This document shows, piece after piece, positions 48,191-58,170 of a stretch of 64,000 nt of DNA. A program made the position numbers and the translations under genes. The stretch is from positions 154,041 through 218,040 of the forward strand of contig NZ_AUJQ01000007.1 in assembly GCF_000424305.1 (NCBI RefSeq). Reading direction: 5' to 3'. Every line of letters starts with the position of its first letter. The first letter of the stretch is position 1. The DNA comes from Pseudobutyrivibrio ruminis AD2017 (GTDB lineage Bacteria > Bacillota > Clostridia > Lachnospirales > Lachnospiraceae). The notes beneath the pieces were generated by a model. It was given only the letters and a program-made list of their open reading frames with translations. It searched no databases and had not been told where the DNA came from.

Positions 48191-49573
48191 ATGAGTGTTA
48201 AAACTAGTGTAAAAGGTGGGCAAAGGGATTTTACAACGGGAAGTCCATTGAAATTGATATTGGCTTTTTATTGGCCATTGCTGTTAACCAGTATGCTGCA
48301 GCAGGTATACAATTTTGTGGATACCTTGATTGTAGGTAAGGGACTTGGTGATAACGCCCTTGCAGCAGTTGGAAACATGGGCTCCATCTTCTTTTTGATA
48401 GTAGGATTTTCTTTTGGCTTGGCAAATGGATTCGCCGTGCTTGTAGCCCAAAGCTACGGCGCAAAGGACATAGAGCAATTAAGACATCGTTTGGCAGCCA
48501 CAATAGTATTAGGGGTTATCCTTGCTATCAGTTTATCTGTAATGAGCGTGGTATTTTTACCAGCATTGTTGAATTTCATGCAGACAGACCCACTGATTAT
48601 TGGCGATAGTTTAAAATATGGCTACATTTTGTTTGGCGGCTTGTCGATTGGTATATGCTACAATATCGCAGGCTCCATCCTTAGAGCATTTGGAGATAGC
48701 CAAACACCACTTAGGGCGATTATTGTGTCATCTATAGTAAACCTATCTTTAGACAGCTTGCTAATCCTTGTATTAAAAACAGGTGTAGAGGGGGCTGCCA
48801 TTGCTACGTTAGTGGCCCAGGTAATATCTGTATTAATCTGCATCAATCGCTTGAAGGAAATACCTGAAATCAAGATGCAAAGGGAACATTTTAGAAATTC
48901 AATAAAGGTGTATTTAGAGCTACTTAAGAACGGCCTGCCAATGGCATTTATGAATTCTATCACCGCAGTAGGATGCATGGTTGTTCAAGGCTTTGTTAAT
49001 AGCTACGGTGTTGTTTACACAGCGGCTTATGCGGCATGCGGAAAATATAACAATCTGTTTATGAACCCAGCAGCCACAGCGGGAAGCGCAATGACATCCT
49101 ACACCAGCCAAAACTACGGCGCAGGAGAATATGGAAGAATCAAGGAAGGCCTTAAGGTGTGCATGGGAATATCTGTTGTATCCTATATCCTTCTAGGCTC
49201 ACTTATGGTGTTCTTTCCTGCACAGCTGGGCGGATTCCTGCTATCAGGAAAGGACCAGATAGATTTGGTGTGCCAGTACCTACCTAGATGCGGCGTGATG
49301 ATTATAGCTGTTGATGTACTTTTTGTAGTAAGAGCTACTGTACAAGGTATGGGAAAGCCTATGCTTCCAATGATTTCAGGCATTTTGGAAATGGTTTTAC
49401 GAACCTTTACTGTATCGTTCTTCATAGGAAGGATTGGCTTTTCTGCTACAGCCTACGCTGAAATAAGCGCCTGGGTTGGAGCGTTGATAGTAAATGTGGT
49501 AGCACTTTATTTAGCGTTATATCCTTTACTTCGCACGAAGAGACAATACAAGCTAAAAAGAGCCTTGAATTGA
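48191..49573 (+). CDS. MATE-family efflux transporter
   Basis: 460 residues with about 12 membrane segments. The first repeat holds WPLLLTSMLQQVYNFVDTLI and the second repeat mirrors it. Exports drugs or metabolites with Na+ or H+. ATG 48191 follows AGAGGTG; an in-frame ATG-like extension to 48137 lacks conserved residues. Divergent from the AraC regulator. Confidence 0.92.
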   Translation: MSVKTSVKGGQRDFTTGSPLKLILAFYWPLLLTSMLQQVYNFVDTLIVGKGLGDNALAAVGNMGSIFFLIVGFSFGLANGFAVLVAQSYGAKDIEQLRHRLAATIVLGVILAISLSVMSVVFLPALLNFMQTDPLIIGDSLKYGYILFGGLSIGICYNIAGSILRAFGDSQTPLRAIIVSSIVNLSLDSLLILVLKTGVEGAAIATLVAQVISVLICINRLKEIPEIKMQREHFRNSIKVYLELLKNGLPMAFMNSITAVGCMVVQGFVNSYGVVYTAAYAACGKYNNLFMNPAATAGSAMTSYTSQNYGAGEYGRIKEGLKVCMGISVVSYILLGSLMVFFPAQLGGFLLSGKDQIDLVCQYLPRCGVMIIAVDVLFVVRATVQGMGKPMLPMISGILEMVLRTFTVSFFIGRIGFSATAYAEISAWVGALIVNVVALYLALYPLLRTKRQYKLKRALN

Positions 49574-49630
49574 CTTGAAGATTCTCTCGTATTAGTATTT
49601 ACTAAAGATTAAAACGAGAGAGCGTGAGGA

Positions 49631-50524
49631 ATGAAAGCATACTATCACTTACCAGGCTTGTTTGAATTTTACGAATTCTACAAGGGCCTGCTACCCCTAT
49701 TTAAAAATCATAGAGAGTATTTTTACGACTGGTGCGAGATTGGCTCCATCTACGGTGCACCTGCAGATTGTCTGTGGGGTGGCGGCCGTGTAGGCTTCGG
49801 AGACGAGCAGGCTACTGATGTAATACGGCTGATGAAGGAATATGATATTTCGGCCAGACTGACCTTTAGCAATTCCCTGATTAGGGAAGAGCATTTGGCA
49901 GATAAGAGATGCAATAGGCTGTGCGAGCTTTTTGAAAAGACAGGAGAGGTCAAAAATGGAGTGATAATCCATTCTGATCTTCTCTTAGATTATATTAAGA
50001 AAAATTACCCAGGATTTTATTTCGTATCTTCTACTACAAAGGTGCTTACAGATTTTGATGATTTAAAGGCAGAGCTTGATAGGGATGATTTTGAATATGT
50101 TGTTCCCGATTTTCGACTGAACAAAAAGCTAGAACAGCTAAAGGCTTTGCCAGAATCCCAAAAAGAAAAAGTTGAATTTTTATGCAATGAATGCTGTTCC
50201 TTCGGCTGTACCGATAGAAAAGCATGCTATGAGAATGTCAGCAGAAAGAGCTTAGGCGAGGACTGTGAGGATCATATCTGCACATCACCACAGGCGGCAA
50301 GAGGCTATCGCTTCTCGGACGCCATGGAAAATCCCGGCTTTATAAGTGTGGAAGATATCAAAAATATTTATATGCCCGCAGGCTTTTCCAACTTCAAAAT
50401 CGAAGGGCGCAGCTTAGGTAGTGCAATAGTATTAGAATTCATCCTGTACTATATGGTGAAGCCTGAATATCAGTTAAGAGTAAGAGAAGAAATATATCTA
50501 GACAGTACATTAGATTTATTCTAA
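49631..50524 (+). CDS. Uncharacterised protein, possibly U32-peptidase-like
   Basis: 297 residues, soluble. The C-terminal half has a cysteine cluster (CNECCSFGCTDRKAC, about residues 185-199, and CEDHIC near 214-219) that could hold an iron-sulfur cluster. The closing FSNFKIEGRSLGS resembles U32-type proteins, which include the UbiU/UbiV iron-sulfur hydroxylation proteins. The N-terminal half looks like a barrel. The assignment is tentative. Confidence 0.45.
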   Translation: MKAYYHLPGLFEFYEFYKGLLPLFKNHREYFYDWCEIGSIYGAPADCLWGGGRVGFGDEQATDVIRLMKEYDISARLTFSNSLIREEHLADKRCNRLCELFEKTGEVKNGVIIHSDLLLDYIKKNYPGFYFVSSTTKVLTDFDDLKAELDRDDFEYVVPDFRLNKKLEQLKALPESQKEKVEFLCNECCSFGCTDRKACYENVSRKSLGEDCEDHICTSPQAARGYRFSDAMENPGFISVEDIKNIYMPAGFSNFKIEGRSLGSAIVLEFILYYMVKPEYQLRVREEIYLDSTLDLF

Positions 50525-50544
50525 TTATAATTCCAAGAGATTAA

Positions 50545-50576
50545 AGACCTAGTGCTATATGCATTAGGTCTTTTTT
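50545..50576 (+). terminator. Terminator after the U32-like gene
   Basis: AGACCTAGTGC (50545-50555)/GCATTAGGTCT (50561-50571) with one G-U pair, followed by T. Confidence 0.85.
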
Positions 50577-50735
50577 GATGAGTTGTCTTGAAATCACAAT
50601 ATTCTGCAAATCGAAAATAAATTATCGTAAAACGATAAAATATTGTTGCAAATCATAATGGACAGTGCTATAACATTAATAAAGAGATGTACAGAAAAAG
50701 AAAAGTGGTAATAAATCATAGTGGAGGCAAAAAAA

Positions 50736-51215
50736 ATGGAATTAAAAGCATTGGAGAAATGGTTAAAATTAATATTAATCGGAGTAGGAATATGTGGATT
50801 GATTATATACTTCATGATATTTCCATCATTAGGAGAAAGTTTTGCTTATGATAATCCTGAATATAGCTACTGCTATTGGCCATGGCTTATCTTTCTATGG
50901 GTGAGCGGAATTCCATGCTACGTTGTATTGGCGTTAGGCTGGAAGATTTCTACGAACATCGGCAAGGACAATTCGTTTTCAGATAGTAATGCGTTATATT
51001 TTAAATGGATTTCCTGGTTTGCAGCAGGTGACGCGGCATATTTCTTTATAGGAAATGTTGTTTTACTTTTGCTAAGCATGAGCCACCCAGGGATTACGCT
51101 TTGTTCAATGATTGTTTCATTCGTGGGAATTTCAATTGCTGTTGGTGCAGCAGTGTTATCACATCTTGTAAAGAATGCGGCAGATATGAAGGCTGAGAAC
51201 GATTTAACCATATAG
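50736..51215 (+). CDS. DUF2975-type four-span membrane protein
   Basis: 159 residues with four membrane segments (about 10-32, 50-75, 95-120, 130-150). The order membrane protein then YozG-like HTH matches the DUF2975/YozG pairs common in Firmicutes. GTGGAGG precedes ATG 50736. Role unknown; probably works with or is controlled by the next gene. Confidence 0.7.
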   Translation: MELKALEKWLKLILIGVGICGLIIYFMIFPSLGESFAYDNPEYSYCYWPWLIFLWVSGIPCYVVLALGWKISTNIGKDNSFSDSNALYFKWISWFAAGDAAYFFIGNVVLLLLSMSHPGITLCSMIVSFVGISIAVGAAVLSHLVKNAADMKAENDLTI

Positions 51216-51232
51216 AAAGCTCAGGTGAAAAA

Positions 51233-51448
51233 ATGATTGTAATAAATTTGGATGTAATGATGGCTAAGCGGAAGATTGGCTTGGCCGAGCTGGCAGGCAA
51301 GGTTGGAATCACAAACGCCAATCTTTCAATATTAAAAAATAACAAGGCTAAGGCGGTAAGGCTTGAGACGTTAGATGCAATCTGCAAGGCGCTAGAGTGC
51401 CAGCCAGGAGATATATTAGAATATGTTGAAAATCCGGAGGAAGAATAG
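51233..51448 (+). CDS. YozG-like small HTH (Cro/CI) regulator
   Basis: 71 residues, one HTH domain with LAELAGKVGITNANLSILKN and the helix LETLDAICKALECQPGDILE. Small proteins of this kind usually regulate their own operon. It begins 17 bp after the DUF2975-type gene and ends 2 bp before the next. Confidence 0.85.
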   Translation: MIVINLDVMMAKRKIGLAELAGKVGITNANLSILKNNKAKAVRLETLDAICKALECQPGDILEYVENPEEE

Positions 51449-51450
51449 TT

Positions 51451-52977
51451 ATGGACAACACAATTAAAGAGAACATAGTTAATGAGAATGTAGATTCTAA
51501 AGTTAAAGCAGGTAATATGCCAAAGGGAGATGGAATCTCCTTTAAAAAGTATGGTCTTGTATCTCTAATTTTTGCTATCGTATACACTATATGCTTATAC
51601 GGCAATAGATCATCAATAACCTACCCAATCTTTATGGCAATAACACTGGGATTAATTGCCCTTGTTAGAAAGAGTGATAATCTTCCTTTCCTAAAGGATA
51701 GAAATGGAAAGGTAGGATTTAATCTTTTTTACGTAATATCGCTTATGCTACTAGCTGTTTCAAAGTGCATGTTCACAAGCTATAGCCTGCAGAACTTAAG
51801 TGGTCTTGCAATAGTGCTATTATTTATGTCATTTATCATGCAGCTATATGCTGATACCACAGGCTGGGATATTGCAGGCTGGATTTGTGGAATATTTTTT
51901 ACAATAGTTCGCCCGATAGAATATTTCCCTTGGCCATTTAGAGATTTTGCTATATGGGTTAAAGATAGAGGCAGTGAAACCAGCAAGGAGAGAAAGAACG
52001 CTCTTATGGCTGTCGGTCTTGGAATTATCATTGCAATTCCACTTCTTGCAGTGGTAATTAGCCTTCTTATATCAGCTGATGCAGTGTTCAGCAGAGTGTT
52101 AGAAAAGGCCTTTAGTGAGATACATCTTCCAGATAATATTGGGGATATTCTTGGAATCGCATGGACTTTATTTGCAGCATTTGTATGCGCATACACCATA
52201 CCTAATTCACTCAATAAGAAAAATATAAATATCAGCCCAGCAAAGCAGGGAAATAACAATCCATTAATAGCTATTACATTTACTATTTTGCTTGGAATAG
52301 TATATTTATTCTTCTGCTTGATTCAGGTACTTTTCCTGTTCACAGACAGCATGAAGCTTCCAACAGGCTACACATACGCAGAGTACGCCCACGAAGGCTT
52401 CTACCAGTTACTTGCAGTCTGCATGATTAATGTTGCACTTGTTCTGGTGTGCTCACGTGCATTTGCCAAGAATAAATTACTTACAGTCATTCTTTCAGTA
52501 ATAGGAGCTTGTACATACATCATGGTAGCATCCTCTGCTATGAGAATGATTCTTTACATCCAGGCATTCCAGCTTACCTTCTTAAGAGTTTTTGTACTAT
52601 GGTTCTTATGCGTACTTAGTCTCTGGCTGGCATTTTTGATTGTATCTATGTACAAATCAACCTTCCCAGTGTTCAAGGCTGCCATGGTCACAATCACTGT
52701 TGCCTACATCATATTTGCATTTGCAAATCCTGATTACCAAATCGCAAAATATGATTTAGCTCACGTGCAAGCTTATGTAGACGAATCCGAAAATGTAGCT
52801 GAATACATTACTGGAAATCTTTCACCAGACGCAGCCCCTGCACTAAAAGGTAACAAGAAGCTCATGAAGGATTTTGAAGATGAGGTGCGCTACACCTATC
52901 CAAAGGAAAACTATGAGGGAATAAGAAAGTTCAACATTTCTTACGCCCGCGCCAAGGCATTGTTTGAGGAAAACTAA
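51451..52977 (+). CDS. DUF4173-type polytopic membrane protein
   Basis: 508 residues with roughly 12 membrane segments and a soluble C-terminus (about residues 440-508). The layout fits DUF4153/DUF4173 proteins, which are of unknown function. GGAGG overlaps the end of the HTH gene. It is the largest gene of this small operon. Confidence 0.7.
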   Translation: MDNTIKENIVNENVDSKVKAGNMPKGDGISFKKYGLVSLIFAIVYTICLYGNRSSITYPIFMAITLGLIALVRKSDNLPFLKDRNGKVGFNLFYVISLMLLAVSKCMFTSYSLQNLSGLAIVLLFMSFIMQLYADTTGWDIAGWICGIFFTIVRPIEYFPWPFRDFAIWVKDRGSETSKERKNALMAVGLGIIIAIPLLAVVISLLISADAVFSRVLEKAFSEIHLPDNIGDILGIAWTLFAAFVCAYTIPNSLNKKNINISPAKQGNNNPLIAITFTILLGIVYLFFCLIQVLFLFTDSMKLPTGYTYAEYAHEGFYQLLAVCMINVALVLVCSRAFAKNKLLTVILSVIGACTYIMVASSAMRMILYIQAFQLTFLRVFVLWFLCVLSLWLAFLIVSMYKSTFPVFKAAMVTITVAYIIFAFANPDYQIAKYDLAHVQAYVDESENVAEYITGNLSPDAAPALKGNKKLMKDFEDEVRYTYPKENYEGIRKFNISYARAKALFEEN

Positions 52978-52994
52978 TAAATAGGAAGGATAGC

Positions 52995-53531
52995 ATGGAA
53001 AGAGGGATGGTTTTTATTATCGCAATCATATGTATAATCGCGATTCTACTATGTAGTTGCAGTGGCAAAGCTAGTACACCAGTAGTTAATGTAGCAACAA
53101 TAGATGACTCTGGGGCGATATCTTATTCGTCCATCCTTGATAATGGCAAATTGGAGGATGTAGAAGCATTTACAGTAGATGTAGTGAAAACCTATGATAT
53201 TACTAATGATTTTGATTATAAATCAGTTAAGAATCTAGGATTTGTTTCACTTAAATCCTCTTATCTAATAGATGAGGATGGCACTGAATCTAGGGCTGAT
53301 GATGTACAAAAAAATTTTATGCAGGCTCTAGCAGATGTATCACATCACCCATTGTGGAATGTTCAGCTGATTGAGGATGCTGGTCAATATTTTGCTTTTG
53401 TAAAGCTTAATGTAAACTGGTGGACACCTTGTATACTTTATGAATATGATGCTGAAAATAATAAAGCGGTAAAGCTTTATGAATGGGATGATGTTGATTT
53501 GCAAGGAATCAAAATTTTGGAGAATGAATAA
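52995..53531 (+). CDS. Putative lipoprotein of unknown function
   Basis: 178 residues. An N-terminal hydrophobic signal ends in LCSC, a plausible lipobox (lipid Cys near residue 23), followed by a secreted domain with no family I recognise. AGGAAGG upstream, 17 bp after the DUF4173-type gene; last member of the operon. Confidence 0.6.
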   Translation: MERGMVFIIAIICIIAILLCSCSGKASTPVVNVATIDDSGAISYSSILDNGKLEDVEAFTVDVVKTYDITNDFDYKSVKNLGFVSLKSSYLIDEDGTESRADDVQKNFMQALADVSHHPLWNVQLIEDAGQYFAFVKLNVNWWTPCILYEYDAENNKAVKLYEWDDVDLQGIKILENE

Positions 53532-53591
53532 TAATTACTACACATTTTTAGGTTATAATGGTCTAGACTATAAAATCATGAGGTATTTATT

Positions 53592-54866
53592 ATGGAAAAA
53601 TATAAGTACAATGATGAAGAGTTTAGATTTATGGAAAATAGCGGGGTCCCTTTTGGTATTTACCAGGTGATTGATGAGCAGATTTACACAATCGTTCTTA
53701 CCAAGGGATTCCTTGATCTTTTCGGGTATGCTGATATGCCTAGGGAAGAAGTATATCCGATGCTTGATAGAGATCTGTTTATAGATGTTCATCCAGATGA
53801 TAGAGAGATAGTGAAGGGGTTAGTAGATAGTTTTAATCACACTCATCAGGATTACAATGCGGTATACAGAATAAAAATCAAGGGTGAGTATCACATGATT
53901 CACGCCTATGGAAAGCATATCGTCAAGGATGATGGAACTGAGCTTGTATATGTGTGGTATACCCTGGAGGACGAGGCTTATCAAAACCTGGAGGAGCTTA
54001 GAAAATCCATTTCAGATTTGCTTACAAACATGCCAGCTATGACCTTTTCAAAGGATGTGAATTCTAGAAAATATATCGCCTGCAATCAGGCTTTTGCCGA
54101 TTATGCTCACAAAGAAACCACAGAAGGGGTAGTAGGGCTTACCGATTTTGAAATTTTTGATAGTGAAACTGCAAATCATTTCATTGAAGATGATAAAAAA
54201 GCGTTGGCAATGGATAAGCCATATATCTTTTTTGAAGATGTTCCAGATGCAGCAGGAAATATGCGCCAGTTCCAGACTACAAAGCTTAGATTTACAGATA
54301 ATAAAGGTAGGGATTGCTTGCTTGGTCTGTGCCAGGACGTAACAGATGCAATGCGAATAAAGAGAGAATACGCTGAGAAGCTGGAGCAGGTTCAAAGCCA
54401 GGCAAGCGTGGATGCTTTAACAGGAATCAAAAATAAAAATGCCTACCAGCAAAAGGAAAGCATCATAAATCAGCGTATCATGGCCCGCCGCCAGTCAGAG
54501 TTTGCAATTACTGTGTTAGATGTCAACAACCTTAAGGAAATCAACGATACCTTAGGTCACAAGGCAGGTGATGAATGTATATGCACTGCTTGTCGTGTAA
54601 TCTGCAAAATCTTCAAACGCAGCCCAGTTTATCGCATCGGAGGCGATGAATTCGCAGTTATTTCTGCTGATGAAGATTATGAAAACATTGATGAATTGAT
54701 TGATACTGTGGCTAAGCATAATGAAGATGCAATAGTTAATGGAGGCATCGTAATCGCCTGCGGCTGTGCTAAATATTCTGATGAAAACAGCATGTCGGAA
54801 CTATTTAACAAAGCAGATAAGTATATGTACGAGAACAAGACTTTCTTAAAACAACAGAATAAATAA
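53592..54866 (+). CDS. PAS-GGDEF diguanylate cyclase
   Basis: 424 residues, cytosolic. Two PAS-like sensor regions (about 10-115 and 130-255) and a C-terminal GGDEF domain with an intact active site GGDEF at residues 350-354 and DALTGIKNKNAY at its start. It should make cyclic di-GMP. The RxxD inhibitory site is not obvious. Confidence 0.88.
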   Translation: MEKYKYNDEEFRFMENSGVPFGIYQVIDEQIYTIVLTKGFLDLFGYADMPREEVYPMLDRDLFIDVHPDDREIVKGLVDSFNHTHQDYNAVYRIKIKGEYHMIHAYGKHIVKDDGTELVYVWYTLEDEAYQNLEELRKSISDLLTNMPAMTFSKDVNSRKYIACNQAFADYAHKETTEGVVGLTDFEIFDSETANHFIEDDKKALAMDKPYIFFEDVPDAAGNMRQFQTTKLRFTDNKGRDCLLGLCQDVTDAMRIKREYAEKLEQVQSQASVDALTGIKNKNAYQQKESIINQRIMARRQSEFAITVLDVNNLKEINDTLGHKAGDECICTACRVICKIFKRSPVYRIGGDEFAVISADEDYENIDELIDTVAKHNEDAIVNGGIVIACGCAKYSDENSMSELFNKADKYMYENKTFLKQQNK

Positions 54867-54879
54867 TTCTTAAGAGCTG

Positions 54880-54913
54880 TGTGACAGTTGTGTGATAAAA
54901 GGTGTGCTATCCT
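54880..54913 (+). promoter_or_regulatory. 11-bp-period direct-repeat operator and promoter
   Basis: TGTGACAG (54880-54887) and TGTGATAA (54891-54898) repeat every 11 bp, with a third weaker half GTGTGCTA after them. The -10-like TATCCT is at 54908-54913. The same geometry is found at 58640-58673. Tandem 11-bp repeats in place of a -35 box are typical of OmpR/PhoB-type response regulators. Confidence 0.6.
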
Positions 54914-54970
54914 AACAGCGTGATATGAAAAATTTGGTTATAGCTTTACGGGGAAAGCGGGGTAGTAGTA

Positions 54971-55237
54971 ATGAAAAAGAATTTCGCTAGTACAGTTACA
55001 TCTTTTAACACACTATTTACAGGTATGCTTAATAAGATAACAGAAGAGCGCGCTCTTAGGATTGTCCTAGATAATTTAGGATATTCAGAGGAAGAAATCC
55101 AATATTCCAGCGTGCGCGGTACTACATATGGAGTTAAGGTATATGACGTAAAAGTCGTAGCCGACGGGGAAGTATTTTATTATACAATTGATATGACAAC
55201 AGGCAGATGCTCTCTTAAGAACATCGCATTTGCTTAG
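54971..55237 (+). CDS. Small protein with PepSY-like pattern
   Basis: 88 residues, no clear signal peptide. ITEERALRIVLDNLGYSEEE followed by a beta-rich half (YDVKVVADGEVFYYTIDMTT) resembles half of a PepSY domain. Family uncertain. It is transcribed from a promoter with the 11-bp-period operator and ends at its own terminator. Confidence 0.5.
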   Translation: MKKNFASTVTSFNTLFTGMLNKITEERALRIVLDNLGYSEEEIQYSSVRGTTYGVKVYDVKVVADGEVFYYTIDMTTGRCSLKNIAFA

Positions 55238-55254
55238 GATTGTATCAAAACATC

Positions 55255-55290
55255 AAGATGGCAGATTCATTTGAGTCTGCCATCTTTTTT
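55255..55290 (+). terminator. Terminator after the PepSY-like gene
   Basis: AAGATGGCAGA (55255-55265)/TCTGCCATCTT (55276-55286), 11-bp perfect stem, then T. Confidence 0.92.
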
Positions 55291-55352
55291 GTAGCTAATT
55301 GTCCTCACATTCCTATTAATGTATAATAAGTAAAATCAAAGCACAGTAATAT

Positions 55353-55656
55353 GTTAAGTTTATTTCGAGAAAACAAGATTTCACTTAAAAACTGAAAAGT
55401 GGGTTAAGTGAAATAAGGTAAAAATTATTTTCACTTAAATATATCTAAATAGTTTTAGCTAAAGTTAAGTTTATTTAAGATTTATGATTCCTCACTTAAT
55501 TAGTGTGTAAGTGAACAATAGTAAATGCATATTTTCACTTAACTACAGTAGGAATCTACCCCGAAAAGTTAAGTGAAAAAATTTTTCTTCAATTAAAACT
55601 TAACAGGATTTACCGAAGTTAAGTGGAATATAAAAAAGCATAAATAAACTTAAGTT
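55353..55656. repeat. Array of TTAAGTGAAA/TTTCACTTAA repeats upstream of the S41 protease
   Basis: At least twelve matches in about 300 bp, in both orientations: TTTCACTTAA at 55379, 55429 and 55533; TTAAGTGAAA at 55404 and 55569; partial forms at 55492, 55508, 55599, 55619 and 55647; and GTTAAGTTTATTT twice (55353 and 55464). Neighbours pair as hairpins, for example TTTTCACTTAAC (55532) with GTTAAGTGAAAA (55568). Spacing is irregular and no ORF lies here. It is the main content of the 430-bp gap. Confidence 0.85.
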
Positions 55657-55667
55657 GGAGGATATTC

Positions 55668-56975
55668 GTGGTGAAGACAAGCAAACTAAAGAGATTTTTT
55701 ATAATCATAGGTGTATTTATAGCGATTTTATTGCTGATTTTCATAGTATATCAATTGGCATTTAATCCATACAGGGGAACGACGGATAAATATGTGGAAC
55801 CTCTAGCGCTAGAGGATGAGCTTACTGAAAAGCAGGTGCTAAAGGATATGGATTACACCATAAAGATGCTGCGCAGTCATCATCCTGCCTGGCTTGAAAA
55901 GGATAATGCAAAGGTGCAGGCGGTGGAAAGTGAATACAAAAATCAGCGTAAGCAGGTATTAAATGATGAAACCGATAGCTATACTACCTTAGATGAATGG
56001 CGCATTATATCTAAAATCACCAACAAGTTAAATGATGGTCATACAGGCTGCCTGTATAAATCAGATAATAATCGCTATATAGAGGATGTAACTCAGGTTG
56101 AAGAATATGGAGTTCCAACCGAGATAAATGGAACATCTACAGATGTGCTGCTTGATGATTTTAGAGAGCTATTTTCATATGAGAGAGAAGAATATTTAAA
56201 AGAATTATTTAAAGATGTCATACAAAACGAAGCATATCTGAAACTACTAAAAGTAGATACTAATGAAGGCGTAACATTTACATTTGATACCGAAACGGGA
56301 AGTAAGGAGTATCATTACAATTTTGTACCTTATGAGCAAATCAAAGGAATTGAAAATAGTGAGGATGAAGATTGGGTGTATTATGACCTAGATGTAGATA
56401 ATAACATGGCTGTATTTACCGTGAAGGAATGCAATTATGATGAACACTACAAAAACACCTTAGACAGCTTTTTTAAAGAGGTAAATGATAAAGATATAGA
56501 TAATATTGTTGTAGATTTGCGAGGCAATGGTGGTGGAAATTCATACGTTGCTGATGAATTCTTAAGCTATCTTGATATAGATGGTTATAACACGTGGGCT
56601 TGCGCCATTAGATATGGAGCATATTTAAAGAAATATGATGCAAGCTATACAAAGATAAATAAGAAGCCAGATGCCTTCAGTGGCGATATATATGTACTTA
56701 CAGATCTAAACACATATAGTGCTGCGATGGATTTTGCAATGTATGTAGCTGATAACAATATAGGGAAAATAGTAGGTGAAGCCTCTGGAAATATGCCAAA
56801 TAGTTATGGGGATGTTCTTAGATTTGTAACTCCAAACTCTAAGCTATTCCTCAGGGTTTCATTTAAGAAGTGGTACCGAATCGATGAGAGCAAAGCTGAT
56901 CTACCTATTGAGCCAGACATACCATGTGATCCTAAAGATGCCCTTAATGTCACCAGGGATTTGATTTGTAACTAG
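55668..56975 (+). CDS. S41-family (tail-specific type) peptidase, membrane-anchored
   Basis: 435 residues. Membrane segment at about 10-30, then an extracellular domain. The S41 core shows VDLRGNGGGNSYVADEF and the catalytic-serine region TYSAAMDFAMYV near residue 345, followed by GKIVGEASGN. No PDZ domain is evident. It probably cleaves peptides or proteins at the cell surface; substrate unknown. Starts with GTG behind TTGGAGG; a second GTG follows at once. The upstream repeat array probably controls it. Confidence 0.85.
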   Translation: MVKTSKLKRFFIIIGVFIAILLLIFIVYQLAFNPYRGTTDKYVEPLALEDELTEKQVLKDMDYTIKMLRSHHPAWLEKDNAKVQAVESEYKNQRKQVLNDETDSYTTLDEWRIISKITNKLNDGHTGCLYKSDNNRYIEDVTQVEEYGVPTEINGTSTDVLLDDFRELFSYEREEYLKELFKDVIQNEAYLKLLKVDTNEGVTFTFDTETGSKEYHYNFVPYEQIKGIENSEDEDWVYYDLDVDNNMAVFTVKECNYDEHYKNTLDSFFKEVNDKDIDNIVVDLRGNGGGNSYVADEFLSYLDIDGYNTWACAIRYGAYLKKYDASYTKINKKPDAFSGDIYVLTDLNTYSAAMDFAMYVADNNIGKIVGEASGNMPNSYGDVLRFVTPNSKLFLRVSFKKWYRIDESKADLPIEPDIPCDPKDALNVTRDLICN

Positions 56976-57027
56976 CCTTTTCATTGTTTATAATAAATGA
57001 AGTTTGAAATAATGAAAGGTCGTTAAA

Positions 57028-58155
57028 ATGGAGGCAGTAAAACATTTTATTAAAAACGAAATAGTTCTTTGTGTGGCAGGTCTGTTGGCGGTGGCGTCAG
57101 CATTTGTGGTACATCCGTCAAAAAGCTATTTGGGATATATAGATTTTAGGACACTAAGCATACTGTTGATGCTGATGATAACCATGGCAGGGCTACAAAA
57201 GCTTTCTGTATTTAGACAGCTAGGAGAGCTTTTGGTTGGAAAGATGAGCACTATAAGAGGCGTGGTGCTAATCTTGATAGGGCTGTGTTTTTTCTCAAGC
57301 ATGTTCATCACAAATGATGTAGCATTGCTTACATTTGTGCCATTTTCAATAATCACACTTTCCATATCAAATAGAAAAGATTTGTACATTATTGTAATTG
57401 TGCTAGAAACCTTAGCCGCTAACCTGGGAAGCATGCTTACACCACTGGGTAATCCTCAGAATTTGTATTTGTATTCACTGTCAGGCATGAGCATGGCAGG
57501 CTTTATTAAGCTGATGCTTCCATATAGCTTGTGCTCAGCACTACTGCTGATAATTAGTGCATTGATTTTTGTAAAAGATGCAAAGGTCACCTTAAAGGAT
57601 AACGATAGAAAAAGCTACGATAGAACCAAAAGAGAAAAGAGACTTATCGGTCTATACATCGCAGCATTTATCATTTCACTATTTGTAGTAGCAAGATTAG
57701 TTTCATACCAAGTAGGATTAGTAATAGTCCTTATTGCCGTAATAGCATTTGATAGAAATGTACTAAGAAAGCCTGATTATTCACTGTTGTTCACCTTCAT
57801 TTTTCTATTCATTTTTATAGGAAATATTAAACGAATTCCAGAATTCAGCCAAGTTCTGGAATCTCTTATAAAGATTAATGAGGTGGGAGTATCTATTGTT
57901 CTTAGCCAGTTTATAAGCAACGTACCAGCAGCCATTTTGTGCTCAGGCTTTGCAGATGATTTGCAAAAGATTATCATCGGAACAAACTTAGGCGGAATGG
58001 GAACGCTGATTGCTTCCATGGCCAGCTTGATTTCCTTCAAGCAATATAGCTATATAGATGGGGCTAAGCCACAGAAATATATTGGGATTTTTACAGTGTT
58101 AAATATAGTATACTTAGCTTTAATGATAGTAGTTTACTGGATTTTACAGTTGTAA
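57028..58155 (+). CDS. SLC13/ArsB-type anion transporter
   Basis: 375 residues with about ten membrane segments. The conserved substrate segments include TNDVALLTFVPF and LGSMLTPLGNPQN, with SQFISNVPAAIL in the second half, the pattern of the ion-transporter superfamily (CitT/ArsB/NhaD-like). The ion is uncertain: dicarboxylate, citrate or another anion. Fifteen bases separate it from ybaK. Confidence 0.8.
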   Translation: MEAVKHFIKNEIVLCVAGLLAVASAFVVHPSKSYLGYIDFRTLSILLMLMITMAGLQKLSVFRQLGELLVGKMSTIRGVVLILIGLCFFSSMFITNDVALLTFVPFSIITLSISNRKDLYIIVIVLETLAANLGSMLTPLGNPQNLYLYSLSGMSMAGFIKLMLPYSLCSALLLIISALIFVKDAKVTLKDNDRKSYDRTKREKRLIGLYIAAFIISLFVVARLVSYQVGLVIVLIAVIAFDRNVLRKPDYSLLFTFIFLFIFIGNIKRIPEFSQVLESLIKINEVGVSIVLSQFISNVPAAILCSGFADDLQKIIIGTNLGGMGTLIASMASLISFKQYSYIDGAKPQKYIGIFTVLNIVYLALMIVVYWILQL

Positions 58156-58170
58156 AGGAAGTGTAGATTT

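Noticed and set aside
55353..55656. CRISPR array
   Set aside because: The repeats are only about 10 bp, occur in both orientations and have irregular spacing; no cas genes nearby.
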